A stretch of 28,921 nucleotides of DNA from Welwitschia mirabilis (lineage: Eukaryota > Gnetophyta > Gnetopsida > Welwitschiales). The DNA is taken from positions 230,588,230 to 230,617,150 of the forward strand of contig JBOZIK010000001.1 of the NCBI GenBank assembly GCA_051453625.1, in the 5' to 3' direction. Of this stretch, positions 1 through 9,011 are shown piece by piece. A model generated the notes under the pieces. The model was not told the DNA's origin and made no database searches. It worked only from the letters and a program-made list of their open reading frames with translations. Made by a program: the position numbers and the translations under genes. The stretch's first letter is position 1, and each line of letters opens with the position of its first letter.

Positions 1-148
1 ACTTAAGGTATCATGGAGAAGAGGATCATCTTAAAGAGAGCCCTTACAAAAGAAAGTTACAAATTCTTGAGATGGACATTACAAAGTTAACTTTTTTTTT
101 CTATCAATAATAAGTAACATTAGTAATTTTAAAATAAGAAAAGAGGGT

Positions 149-345
149 ATTATATTTTTGGTGTTAAAGTATCCAAGTAAGTTTGAAGTTTTCAACATTA
201 GTATTTTTTGGAGTGTTATAATTTGATATCAAAGTTTAAATATAAAAATGTCCAACTGTATAATATTTGGAACATTACATTTTGGTATCAAAGCATTAAA
301 TTTTATGAAGATTTTTCAACTTCAGAAATTCAGGGTGTTACATGA
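149..345 (+). repeat. Tandem degenerate LTR-end / primer-site junction repeats
   Basis: Four related units follow one another at about 60-bp spacing. Each has a GTGTTA(C/T)A-like block followed a few bases later by a TTTGGTATCAAAG-like block (near 158, 214, 271 and 332). The best copy, at 275-294, reads like an LTR end in ACA followed by TTTTGGTATCAAAGC. That is close to the plant initiator-Met tRNA primer-binding site TGGTATCAGAGC. The unit starting at 332 resembles the common plant gypsy LTR start, TGTAACACCC on the complementary strand. I infer a repeat built from retrotransposon LTR/PBS junctions. No coding sequence is seen here. Confidence 0.4.
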
Positions 346-371
346 GACCAAAGATAAATAGAATTGCTTAA

Positions 372-2240
372 CTAATTTACACAATAAACATTTTCATGTC
401 TTGTTTCTACTAGTAATAGCTGATTAGTTTTATCATGTGTGATTATACACTTATTTTCATCAAAAGATACTTTATCACCCTTATCACATATTTGACAAAT
501 ACTCAATAGATTATGCTTTAAACCATTTATAAATAATACCTTATGAATATTTGGTAAATTACCTCCACTAATGCTTCTAATTCCTTTAATTTGAGCTCTT
601 CCATTATCGTCAAATGTCACTTCTCCTCCATCATATCCCTTGAATTTAATAAAGTTAGAATTATCGCCTATTATATGTCTAGAGTAACTACTATTAACAT
701 ACCTACAAGAATAATTAGTTATCTTTAAATCCATTTAAATAAGTAGGCTTTTATTTTAGGATTTTGGAATCTACCTCATGCACTTGTTTTTGTTTTTATT
801 TGCATGAAGTGAGAAAACCAACTCTTGCAAAGAATATAATCAATCTTTGAGTGTTCCTTATTGTTAATGGTAGGTAATATTTGCCAATGAGTATTTGGAG
901 TTTACTTTATTTAAGGGTTTGAGAGAAGAGACATGATTTAACTAAGTGCACAAGAAGCTTTTAGAATGTTTACTAGTCAAAGTTCCTTTAGACATTTTTG
1001 AATTCTATGCAAGTTTGTTTTTCAAAACTCTAATTTCCCTTTCTCTAGTCTCTAATTTATCTAATAGATTTTTATTTTCTTTCTTCAGATTATTAACTCT
1101 AAGGGCTAGATTTTGACATTCCATAGAGAGTTCCACTTCTATTCCACTAAGTATATCATCATTATCAAAGGATTTAATAGTGCATGTGGAACATACCTTT
1201 TCATCTATAAAGGCCATGAGAGAAATTCCACCTCTTTCTAAACTTGAATACAATTTGCTTCCACTTTTTTCATCATCCCATGTTGCTGACAAGACTTCTT
1301 TCCTTTTCTTTTGTCATTTTTTTGGTTGTTTGGGAAAACATTAGAAGTGTGACCAAAGCTCTTACAAGAGTAGCATTAAATATCTCCTAGTCCTTCATGT
1401 TTTCTTCTTGACGGTCTTTTAGATTGACCTTTATTTTGTCTTCATTACATAAAGCACCTGAGTATTTTGGCTAGAAGAGCTAATTCATCTTCACTCTCTA
1501 GTTTTTAGATAGATCCTTCCTTGATATTGGTGTTTTCATGAGCAACTGTCAATGCTACATGTTTTTTCTTCTACTTTTTAAATTTTAGTTCAAATGTGTG
1601 AAGGTTTCCTCAAAGTTCATCCATCTTCATGATATTTAGGTCCTTCCTTTCTTTGATGGCCATTACTTTAGAATCAGATCTCTTAGGAAGAGATCTTAAT
1701 GCCTTGTGTACTACTTTTGAATCCTCAATGAGTTCACTTAAACCATGCATAGAATTAAAAAAATTCATTTGTGTTGCAAAAACTTATTTACATGTTTATC
1801 CTCTTCCATTTTGAGATCTTTAAACTGATTAATAAGCATTTGAAGCTTAGCCTACTTCATCAGGATTATTCCTTTATGAGCAATCTACAAAATATCCCAT
1901 GCTTTCTTAGCTATGGTGCAATTTACTACTCGTTTGAAATCTTCTGGACTTATGGCATAGAAGATGGCATTTAACCATTTGAAGTTGCATGATGTTGTCA
2001 TCTTTTCATCAAGTGTCCACTTGTCTTTGCTCTTTAAAGTTGTTAGCTTTATTATCAGATCCTGCATAGTAGGAAGATAATATCCATTAGTAATATATTC
2101 CCATATTTCAAGGTCTATAAATTGAATAAAAACCCTTATTTTTGCCTTTCAATAACCATAGTTGATTCCATTAAAGAAGGAATACCTTATAATAGAATTT
2201 TCTTCTGATGGTTAATTTATTTTCTAAGGTAGATGGAGCA
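372..2240 (-). pseudogene. copia gag-protease pseudogene
   Basis: Read on the minus strand, the gag start region (about 2200-1760) carries FNGINYGY, the usual place of the copia FDGTNYxxW motif, then a UBN2-type gag domain with WLNAIFYAISPEDFKRV and CTIAKKAWDIL (1885-2067). A CCHC knuckle follows at 1335-1376 as CYSCKSFGHTSNVF, with the last Cys replaced by Phe. A 95-residue open stretch at 1005-1292 is rich in Lys, Glu and Leu and looks like the coiled-coil spacer usual in plant copia. The 372-734 stretch matches the protease plus GAG-pre-integrase region: SRHIIGD, GLKHNLLSICQICDKG and RHENVYCVN. The catalytic Asp-Ser-Gly is replaced by Asn-Ser-Ser. Integrase and RT are missing. In-frame stops and frame changes separate the pieces, so no product is expected. 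Confidence 0.85.
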
Positions 2241-2270
2241 GATATCTGTTAAGATCTATTGCTCAACCTT

Positions 2271-2282
2271 ACTTTGATACCA
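2271..2282 (-). other. Primer-binding site of the first copia element
   Basis: The minus strand reads TGGTATCAAAGT, matching 10 of 12 bases of the plant initiator-Met tRNA PBS TGGTATCAGAGC. It lies between the candidate LTR end (CA at 2286-2285 on the minus strand) and the gag start, as expected for minus-strand DNA priming. Confidence 0.65.
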
Positions 2283-2284
2283 AT

Positions 2285-3564
2285 TGAAGTATGGATTAAT
2301 CCTAAAGAGGGGTTGAATAGGTCCTTATAAAATATCTGTCCACCTTGAAGACCTATAAATAAAAAGCAAATATAACACCAAAAAATCACAAAATGTTTTT
2401 AATTATGAATAGGAATCATCCTTTAGCTCTTACATACCACATCTCTAGCTGGACTAGATTAATCTTAAAGGTTGGTTTTCAGGCTCACCAAAAACATGTA
2501 CAATTACCAGTGGATTTTAAGGCTAATCCACAACCACAAAAGAATGGATTTAAGTAGGATACACAAATGCACAGTTATGATCCACAAGTACAAATTCAAA
2601 GCAAGCTTTGATAAGCTAGATAAGATGAAGAGAGAAAGTCCAAGAGAAATCTCATCTCACAATCTTTCAAGCATAGTGCATATAGACCATATAATAGTGA
2701 TAAATATGTTATCTCTATGTTATCTCTATTTTAAATGAACCTTTTAAATTTTGGTTCTGCCTTTTATTGGTAAATCACAAAAGTATAATGGTTATATTTA
2801 GGGTCAATCTCATAAGAATCTCAATCACTCTAGTATTTAGTCATTCTTACTAGTTTTTTAGGTCATCCTTGCTTAATTTATATTTGATAGTCTACTAATT
2901 GAGTCGCCCTTACGAAAAGATTAGGTTGCCCTTGCCAAATTCAGTTTTAACAATGCTACTTCAAAAAATTTGGTAGCCCTTCAATATATATGGGGTCGAT
3001 CTTATTGAGGTCACCTAAGCTTAAAAATTCAACCGACCTCATTATGGCTATTTCTTATCTAGGTAGTAATTGGTCACCCAAACTTGAAAGATGAGTTGAC
3101 CTAGTTATGGTCATTTCTTATCTCGGTAGTAATTGGTTATCCTTACTTATGACTTCAGTCGCCCTTACTGTTAGTCAGCTGAAGCTTGCCGAATATAATT
3201 TGATCACCCATGATAAGATTATCATTCATCTCCTATTATCTCAATCTATAATAGGTTTAATAGTCAGTTGCTCCACATGATATACATGATCGCCTGTGTT
3301 GGAACCGATCTTCATCTGATTAGCAGTTCGATCCCCCCTACTTGGAATCATGGTCGCCCAGGCCTAAAGCAGTTTAACCTTACTAACAGTCTGGTTATCT
3401 AGTCTTTTACTTTTTGTCACTCACATGTTACATTAGTATATATTCAAATAACAGATTAATTACCTGAATGTCTTTAGTAGTTGCCCAATGCTAGAAAATC
3501 TATGCAAAATAACTAAGTCCATGAAAACTCATTAATTGATCAATGACAATAGGTTCTTTTAACA
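2285..3564 (-). repeat. Candidate 5' LTR of the first copia element
   Basis: The block is bounded on the plus strand by TG next to the primer-binding site and by TTTTAACA at 3564. On the element's strand that gives TGTTAAAA...TTCA, about 1.28 kb. The phrase AGAGGGGTTGAATAGG near 2306 is typical of plant copia LTR ends. No partner LTR lies in the window, so the outer boundary is inferred only from the TG/CA ends and from likeness to the TGTTGAAAA start of the second copia LTR. It contains the GTCGCCCTT motif array (2862-3362) and no gene. Confidence 0.45.
2862..3362 (+). repeat. Interspersed GGTCGCCCTTAC-like motif array with a 63-bp tandem duplication
   Basis: About ten variants of a 9-12 bp motif, GTCGCCCTTAC, occur at irregular spacing: GGTCATCCTTGC near 2862, GAGTCGCCCTTAC near 2901, GGTTGCCCTTGCC near 2924, GGTAGCCCTT near 2971, GGTCACCCAAAC near 3075, GGTTATCCTTAC near 3135, CAGTCGCCCTTAC near 3156, and weaker forms to 3362. 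Within it, about 3035-3098 and 3099-3155 are tandem copies sharing ATTTCTTATCT and GGTAGTAATTGGT. The array lies inside the candidate LTR and could be regulatory or simply expanded repeat. That role is inference. Confidence 0.55.
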
Positions 3565-6392
3565 AATATCTTAATCAATCGAGAGAAATATTTTATTTTT
3601 ATTCTATCTAGTAACTACTAATGGCTTCCTATTTGACCATGATCATTTATTTAATATACATAGATCTCTTAGTAATATTTATAAATGAATTGTAGATAAA
3701 ATTCAAAATAAATTAGATAAATGAAAATCTAAGACACTTTCAGTTGTAGATAAATTTATGATATATAAATCTATTCTTGTTTCTATTACATTTTCTATTC
3801 TTGTTATTAAACTTCCTCCTATCAAGTTTATAAAAATTCAAAGATATTTTAAGAAGCTATATGTATTTATCATCGAACAATTAAAAAATGCTTTGTCCAA
3901 CTGGTCTAAAATAGTTTCTAATTTTCAAAACTATAAGTGGACTAGGTTTTATAGATTATTTTAATTAGGATCTATATTTATTTAGTAAATGGATTTGACA
4001 AAAACTTAATAAATTCATTTATATTAAGTTTTTACTTTTAAATATATTAGATAATTCTTTTATTATTCATTAGTCTATCTAAAAACATATTTATTTTCTG
4101 AATTAAATAGTCTTCTTGTAAAAAAATAAAAATAAGAGGTACTCACATTTTTTAAATCATTCATAAAATATCAAAATACATGGATGTCTTATAAATTGAT
4201 AAGATTTTGCACTTTTTTTATCAATGCTTCAAGAATTAAATCCATGGTTACTTCTTTTACCTAATGTTATGTTGGCATGTGGATATAGTTAATTAGGCTT
4301 AAAATGATTTCAAAAGAGCACTACTTGTTTAACTTATATTCATTGTTAAGGGTAGTGGATTCAATGCATAGTATTTAAATATTTATCATCCATCAAAGTA
4401 TATTAAGTACTAGGAGAAGATTTAAAAACTACAATTGGATTTGAAAAGTATATCATCAAAAGAGTATTTAAAACTATTTAGGAATTATTAAGGATACCCA
4501 ATGGAATATAATCAATTTGGCCCACACATTTTTATAGCTTTATATAAGAAACAAGAAAAAAATAATTATTTTTCATAAAATGCAAAGGGGATCGTCCCGA
4601 TACACTATATGGAAAGGGGATCATCTCGTTGCATCATTAGAATTATAAACATAGTGTTTTAATTTGGTAAGTAAAAACATAGTTGCCAATAACTAATACT
4701 ATTGAGAGTTGTTATCAGGTCTTGTTAATCAGTTATATGACTAGTGACATCTTAGTTACACTATTTAAGGTGTCAAAAGATGAATTCCCAAAGAGTTATT
4801 AGATGATTATAAGAGTAGAAAAAGTAAAAATTTTATTTTTTTATGATTAATTATTTTCTAATTTATCCATTATTGCACATGTCTTGATATTATGAAATAA
4901 CATTTCATAATGCATTGTTAAGGGCTTATTAGTGGTGTTTTTTTATTTAGAAGATATTATAATGAAAAAGTGAAGAAGCATTAAACAAAATGAGATAGGA
5001 GGAGATCTAAATAGCACTAATCCATACGTTCTTTACCAAAATATATTTAGAATGGGTTCATATCCTTAATAAATGATGTCTCACTTGTTAATGATCATAA
5101 AATAAGAATTATATGTCCTAAATTTTATTATGTATATGATGTCTTATTTTGAGCAATTTACTAGGTCAAAATTGTAATGTGGCTAAACTTAAGAGATTTT
5201 CCAATAGCTTATGTAAAGAAATAAATTCTCTATTAATTATTAATGCTTTTTTCTCTTCCTTAGATGTTTAAAAAGCCTAATGCAAAGAGAAAAATACCAT
5301 CTTGTAAAACTAATTCTTTATAGCTATTAAAATATGAGGTCCTTAAGTTCCATTTGCTTAGAATGTTGATTTTTCAATTGGATCTTTAATTGTTTTAACA
5401 TTTCTAGGAATTTGTCTTTTAAGGTATTAAGATTCTAACTATAGATGCTTTTCTTTCATAAATCTTATAGGAGCGCAAGTAGAAGAGAACTTAACATTGA
5501 TTATTTATTTAAGAACTACACTTTTCAAGAGTTTAATAAGCTTAATATTTAGGAATTTACTACTAATTAAAGTATGAGCTTAGACAGGAGCTTATTTGAT
5601 TTGTACAATAGAAAGTTTTGCGTTTTCAATTTTTCTTAGAATTTAGGTTATATTTAAGATTTCTTAATAATTAGTATAAATAAAGTTTCATTAGCTTCTT
5701 CATTTTCAATCCTGAAATTAGTTTTATTTAGAGTGAGTTTGAATCTACAAATCCTAAGAATCCCTAACTATTATATCCCCAAAGATCAACTCGGGTTGTA
5801 GAGAACATTTTAGCTCCATTGCTGCCAAGGTGTTAATCTTCTTAGGATTTTCAAATTTCTTTTACTAGTTTGTAAAATAGGTGAATTCATTCTTGTTTTA
5901 ATTATTTTAGTGATTGAATTTCTATTTTAATGTATTCTAAACTATTTTTTAATGTTATAGATGTAAGAAAGTAAAGAGTTAAAGTTCATTAGGAAGAATA
6001 ATGAGACTTGTCTCTTTGGTTTTAAGAAATATAAAAAAATCATGTAGCAATGTCAACCTTTTTTAATCTCATCCTTGTCTTTTAAAGACTAGCATTTATA
6101 TTTCCCATTTTTTTAGTTGATTTTAAGCTTAAAAGATGAATTTCTTTTATCTTTGGAAAGTAATACTCCTTTCACTACCTTTCAACTTAGCTTAGAGGCA
6201 ATTAAATTAGAGCCTGAGAATAGTAGTCTTTCCACTACTTTTCTATCATCTAGGAATACAAAACTTTATAGAACAAATCTAAAGTAAAGTCTAAACTGTA
6301 GATACAAATATAAAATCTCAATAACATCACAAGGAATTTACAATTTTTAAGAACCTTAAGAGAAGCCCTACAAAGAAGGAATTGAGAAATCC
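3565..6392. other. AT-rich stretch without recognisable genes
   Basis: I see no coding frame with a recognisable domain. The short open frame at 3758-3964 is low-complexity AT-rich sequence with no family resemblance. One small structure stands out: two 20-bp copies of GAAAGGGGATCRTCYCGWT at 4582-4602 and 4611-4630. Old, unrecognisable transposon sequence is the likeliest content. Confidence 0.6.
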
Positions 6393-6450
6393 ACAACTGC
6401 CTAGGCACAACGACGCGATTATCAGGGGCGCGCTCTACCGCTGAGATAAT
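6393..6450 (-). pseudogene. trnI-GAU: Nuclear plastid DNA fragment: 5' part of trnI-GAU with intron start
   Basis: The minus strand contains CTCAGCGGTAGAGCGCGCCC, then CTGATAAT, then GCGTCGTTGTGCCT. This is the D-arm and anticodon arm (GAU in a CTGATAA loop) of plastid tRNA-Ile, followed directly by the start of its group II intron (GCGTCGTTGTGCC in the plastid gene, as I remember it). Only about 58 bp match, and the first tRNA bases and everything after the intron start are missing. It cannot make a tRNA and is best read as a fossil plastid insertion. The GC- and CpG-rich composition contrasts sharply with the AT-rich surroundings. A mitochondrial copy of plastid DNA as the source cannot be excluded. 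Confidence 0.8.
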
Positions 6451-6886
6451 TAACTTACTTGATGGAGAGGATTTTAAAAAAAAGAACTTTAAGGCTTTAT
6501 TCAAATGTATGGATAAGGACATTAATGATCTAATTTAAAGTCTTATCAATCTTGATGCTTTTCTTCATATTCTTAGGAAATGAGTTGCTAATAGATTCTA
6601 TTTAATGGTTTCTAAAATGGACCTCGCTAAAAATGCCATGAATTAATTCTACCATGTTGCTCATTTCTTTATCACTTATAAATACCAAATGAAAAGAGAT
6701 TTTCTTTAATAGATATCTTACAAATTATAAATCTTAGGGTCTCAGAAAAAGAATTAGTGGTTTTAGATAATAATAAGCAGAGGACCACATTACAAATTTT
6801 TTAAAAAAAAAATTTCTTATGTCATAAGATACCTAGTAAATGACATTGAAGACTAGAAATTAGTAGGTTATTTTATGAATATCTTC
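6451..6886. other. AT-rich left flank of the large copia element
   Basis: No gene is recognised. A plus-strand frame from about 6553 (LDAFLHILRK, then HVAHFFITYKY) loosely recalls a retroelement gag but has many stops. It may be the left half of an older element split by the copia insertion. Confidence 0.35.
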
Positions 6887-7072
6887 TGAGGATTGATTTA
6901 AACTCAGAGGGGAGGGGTGAATGAGTTCCACCAAATAAAAATTTAAACCAAACAATATAATGAAAATTCATAATAGATGGCCTTACCAAATAATGTGGTT
7001 CCCCATTAGGATACATCTACACAGAGAGGGTAGCTTCTACTCATACCTTCGAATATTTTTTACTTATAAGAA

Positions 7073-7290
7073 AATAGTGGTTTTCTAGTGTAGCATTAAT
7101 CTTATAACAAGTGAGAGTCTCCTTACAAGATAGCACTTTCTGCCTCTCAAGGAAATAGTGGTTTTTACAGGTGCCCTACAAACCTTTCTAACAATAAAAA
7201 TCTCCTTGCAAGATAGCACTTTCTTTCTTGTAAGGGAATAATGGTTTTCTATCTAACTAATAACCTTACATTCAACAAGTTCCTAAAAGT
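7073..7290 (+). repeat. 81-83 bp tandem repeat inside the LTR
   Basis: Units start at 7073, 7154 and 7237 with AATAGTGGTTTT-like sequence and contain CTCCTT(A/G)CAAGATAGCAC. The third is partial. The same arrangement occurs in the partner LTR (units near 14438, 14520 and 14601), so the duplication predates this insertion. Confidence 0.75.
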
Positions 7291-7665
7291 ACAATAATCA
7301 ATGTAAACCCCTATGAGAATTATCTTACAAAGTATTTAATATTTTAAAAAATAAACTCTATAATAGTATTTAATAATAAGACAGTCCAAAATGAAATAAC
7401 CAAGAAATGCAATATAATAATAAGACTGAATATGCTTTGATAAAGACTTTAAGATCCTTAAAGTTATTATTGATATCATGAGTATGAATGATGAAAATTA
7501 TTTTAATGAAGATCCAAATCCAAGAGATGCAACAATGCTAGCTCCTTGCTACTAAGTCTTTTGATTTCTTTATGAGAGATTTCCTTTCCTTATGCTTTCA
7601 AAATCTATAAGTTTAATTAATTCAATGAAGTGTCAACAGTTCTTCTTCGATTCTGGATGTCAATG

Positions 7666-7673
7666 CTTTATAG
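7666..7673 (-). promoter_or_regulatory. Candidate LTR TATA box
   Basis: The minus strand reads CTATAAAG in the middle of the LTR. The partner LTR has TTATAAAG at the matching place (15036-15029). Position and conservation suit a retrotransposon U3 core promoter. Transcription is not shown by the sequence. Confidence 0.4.
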
Positions 7674-7732
7674 CAATGAGGAGGATCTAGCTATATAAGT
7701 TTGAAAGATAGCCATTTGATCTTATAACCATC

Positions 7733-7832
7733 NNNNNNNNNNNNNNNNNNNNNNNNNNNNNNNNNNNNNNNNNNNNNNNNNNNNNNNNNNNNNNNNNNNN
7801 NNNNNNNNNNNNNNNNNNNNNNNNNNNNNNNN
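7733..7832. other. 100-N assembly gap with duplicated edges
   Basis: The 28 bp before the gap (7705-7732) are repeated exactly after it (7833-7860). The partner LTR has this segment only once (about 15070-15095), so the gap is probably false and the contig ends overlap. Confidence 0.85.
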
Positions 7833-8360
7833 AAGATAGCCATTTGATCTTATAACCATCATGCAACAAATAGCTACCATTTATGATTTGGATGCATATC
7901 CTCAATTTTAATTAACATAAACTTCTGTCCAAGACATCTTGAATTTATAGACATCTTGGAATTTATAGACGTCTTGAGTCAACTTGCCCAGATTCTAATG
8001 AATTTTGTACTATAGTGTTCTTGAACATTTGTGATCATAAATCTGTGATGTACAAGTTCATTTCTTACCTAAAACATAATATATTAATTAAAAATAAATT
8101 AAATCTATTACCTATTCTAGCTTAGTACATTCAAGACATCTTCATTTTTTAGATGTCTTCACTTAAGATGCCTTTAATTTCTCAAATGTCTTTAATCCAT
8201 GGATTTTACACTTTAGCATCTAATCCTTTTTGTGAGATATTACCTTTGAAGATCCATCCTGATCTAGTATCTTTCAAGGTCTGATTTACCTGTAACAACC
8301 TATCTACATAAAGACACAAATGTTTGACAAGTGGAATTATCAAACTCAGATTTTTCAACA

Positions 8361-8375
8361 ATCTCCTCCTTTTTT
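8361..8375 (-). other. Polypurine tract next to the 3' LTR
   Basis: The minus strand reads AAAAAAGGAGGAGAT immediately before the LTR start TGTTGAAAA. This is the expected position and composition of the plus-strand primer. A second purine run, CCAAAAAGGGGGATA (8956-8942), resembles the extra PPT-like motif known upstream of some copia 3' LTRs. Confidence 0.75.
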
Positions 8376-9011
8376 ATGATTCCAAAACTTGGCAAATCTT
8401 ATTAGTGTAATCTCAAATAATCAATTTAAATCATACATTTTATTCTAGTGAAATACACATTAATTACTAGTTGCAATAAAAATGATATGTATCATTTGAA
8501 ATCACTTAAAAAAAAGCACATAAACATTTGATAATCTGAACATTGTAATATACCTATGTAAATGTGCCATTTTTAGAGCATGAAGTTCAAAATATGTATC
8601 AACCACTATGTCATAACTAATGGAATTTGTACTAGCATCATGTGAATAGACTTTTATCATTAAAAAATTTGAATAGTATATATAAAAGAGTGTGACAACA
8701 NNNNNNNNNNNNNNNNNNNNNNNNNNNNNNNNNNNNNNNNNNNNNNNNNNNNNNNNNNNNNNNNNNNAGGTGTTAAATAACATGAATGTATGCTAAAATG
8801 TCAAGAAGGAATCATCAATACAACTGATAACACTTTGGATCTAATCCAAGATCTTATAATTAAGAGCTTAAATCCCAGCAAAGTGTCCTTAACCTAAAAG
8901 TTAAAGTATCCAATAAATATGCCACTAATTTGCAATATACTTATCCCCCTTTTTGGACATCAACAAAAGGCTCTAATCATTGAGATCTAAATCACTTGTG
9001 TAGTGATCACT
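8376..9011 (-). other. Noncoding 3' region of the copia element
   Basis: This lies between the stop of the extra ORF (9014-9012) and the polypurine tract. It is AT-rich, interrupted by 67 N (8701-8767), and contains the second purine tract at 8942-8956. No gene is seen. Confidence 0.55.

Larger units (their letters stand above)
372..3564 (-). mobile_element. Truncated Ty1/copia retrotransposon remnant
   Basis: A minus-strand copia element can be followed from a candidate 5' LTR (3564 down to 2285) through a primer-binding site, gag, zinc knuckle, spacer and protease/pre-integrase region, and it stops near 372. Integrase, reverse transcriptase, RNase H and the 3' LTR are absent, so the element is truncated by the junction at about 345-372 or runs outside the window. 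The gene order fits Ty1/copia rather than Ty3/gypsy. Stops in every part show it is dead. Confidence 0.8.
6887..8360 (-). repeat. 3' LTR of the second copia element
   Basis: It begins on the element strand with TGTTGAAAAATC at 8360, right after the polypurine tract, and runs to CA at 6888-6887. It aligns along its length with 14256-15611. It holds an 81-83 bp tandem repeat (units near 7073, 7154 and 7237) and a TATA-like CTATAAAG at 7673-7666 that is conserved in the other LTR. It also has five AGAYRTCT motifs (7932, 7949, 7967, 8134, 8151). A 100-N gap at 7733-7832 has the same 28 bp on both sides. Without the gap and that duplicate the length is about 1346 bp, close to the 1356 bp partner. 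Confidence 0.85.

Noticed and set aside
6393-6450. Functional nuclear tRNA-Ile gene
   Set aside because: Only the D-arm and anticodon arm remain, followed by plastid intron sequence. The T-arm, acceptor stem and first bases are missing.
6250-6522. 90-residue minus-strand frame
   Set aside because: It runs through the plastid tRNA fossil, which explains its more complex residues. It is not a protein gene.
7073-7290. CRISPR-like regular repeat
   Set aside because: Units are head-to-tail 81-83 bp tandem repeats without spacers, inside a plant LTR and copied in the partner LTR.
7687-7905. Open frame running through N
   Set aside because: It exists only because the N run hides stops. The region is LTR sequence.
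8502-8783. Open frame running through 67 N
   Set aside because: It is mostly undetermined bases in the noncoding 3' region of a copia element.
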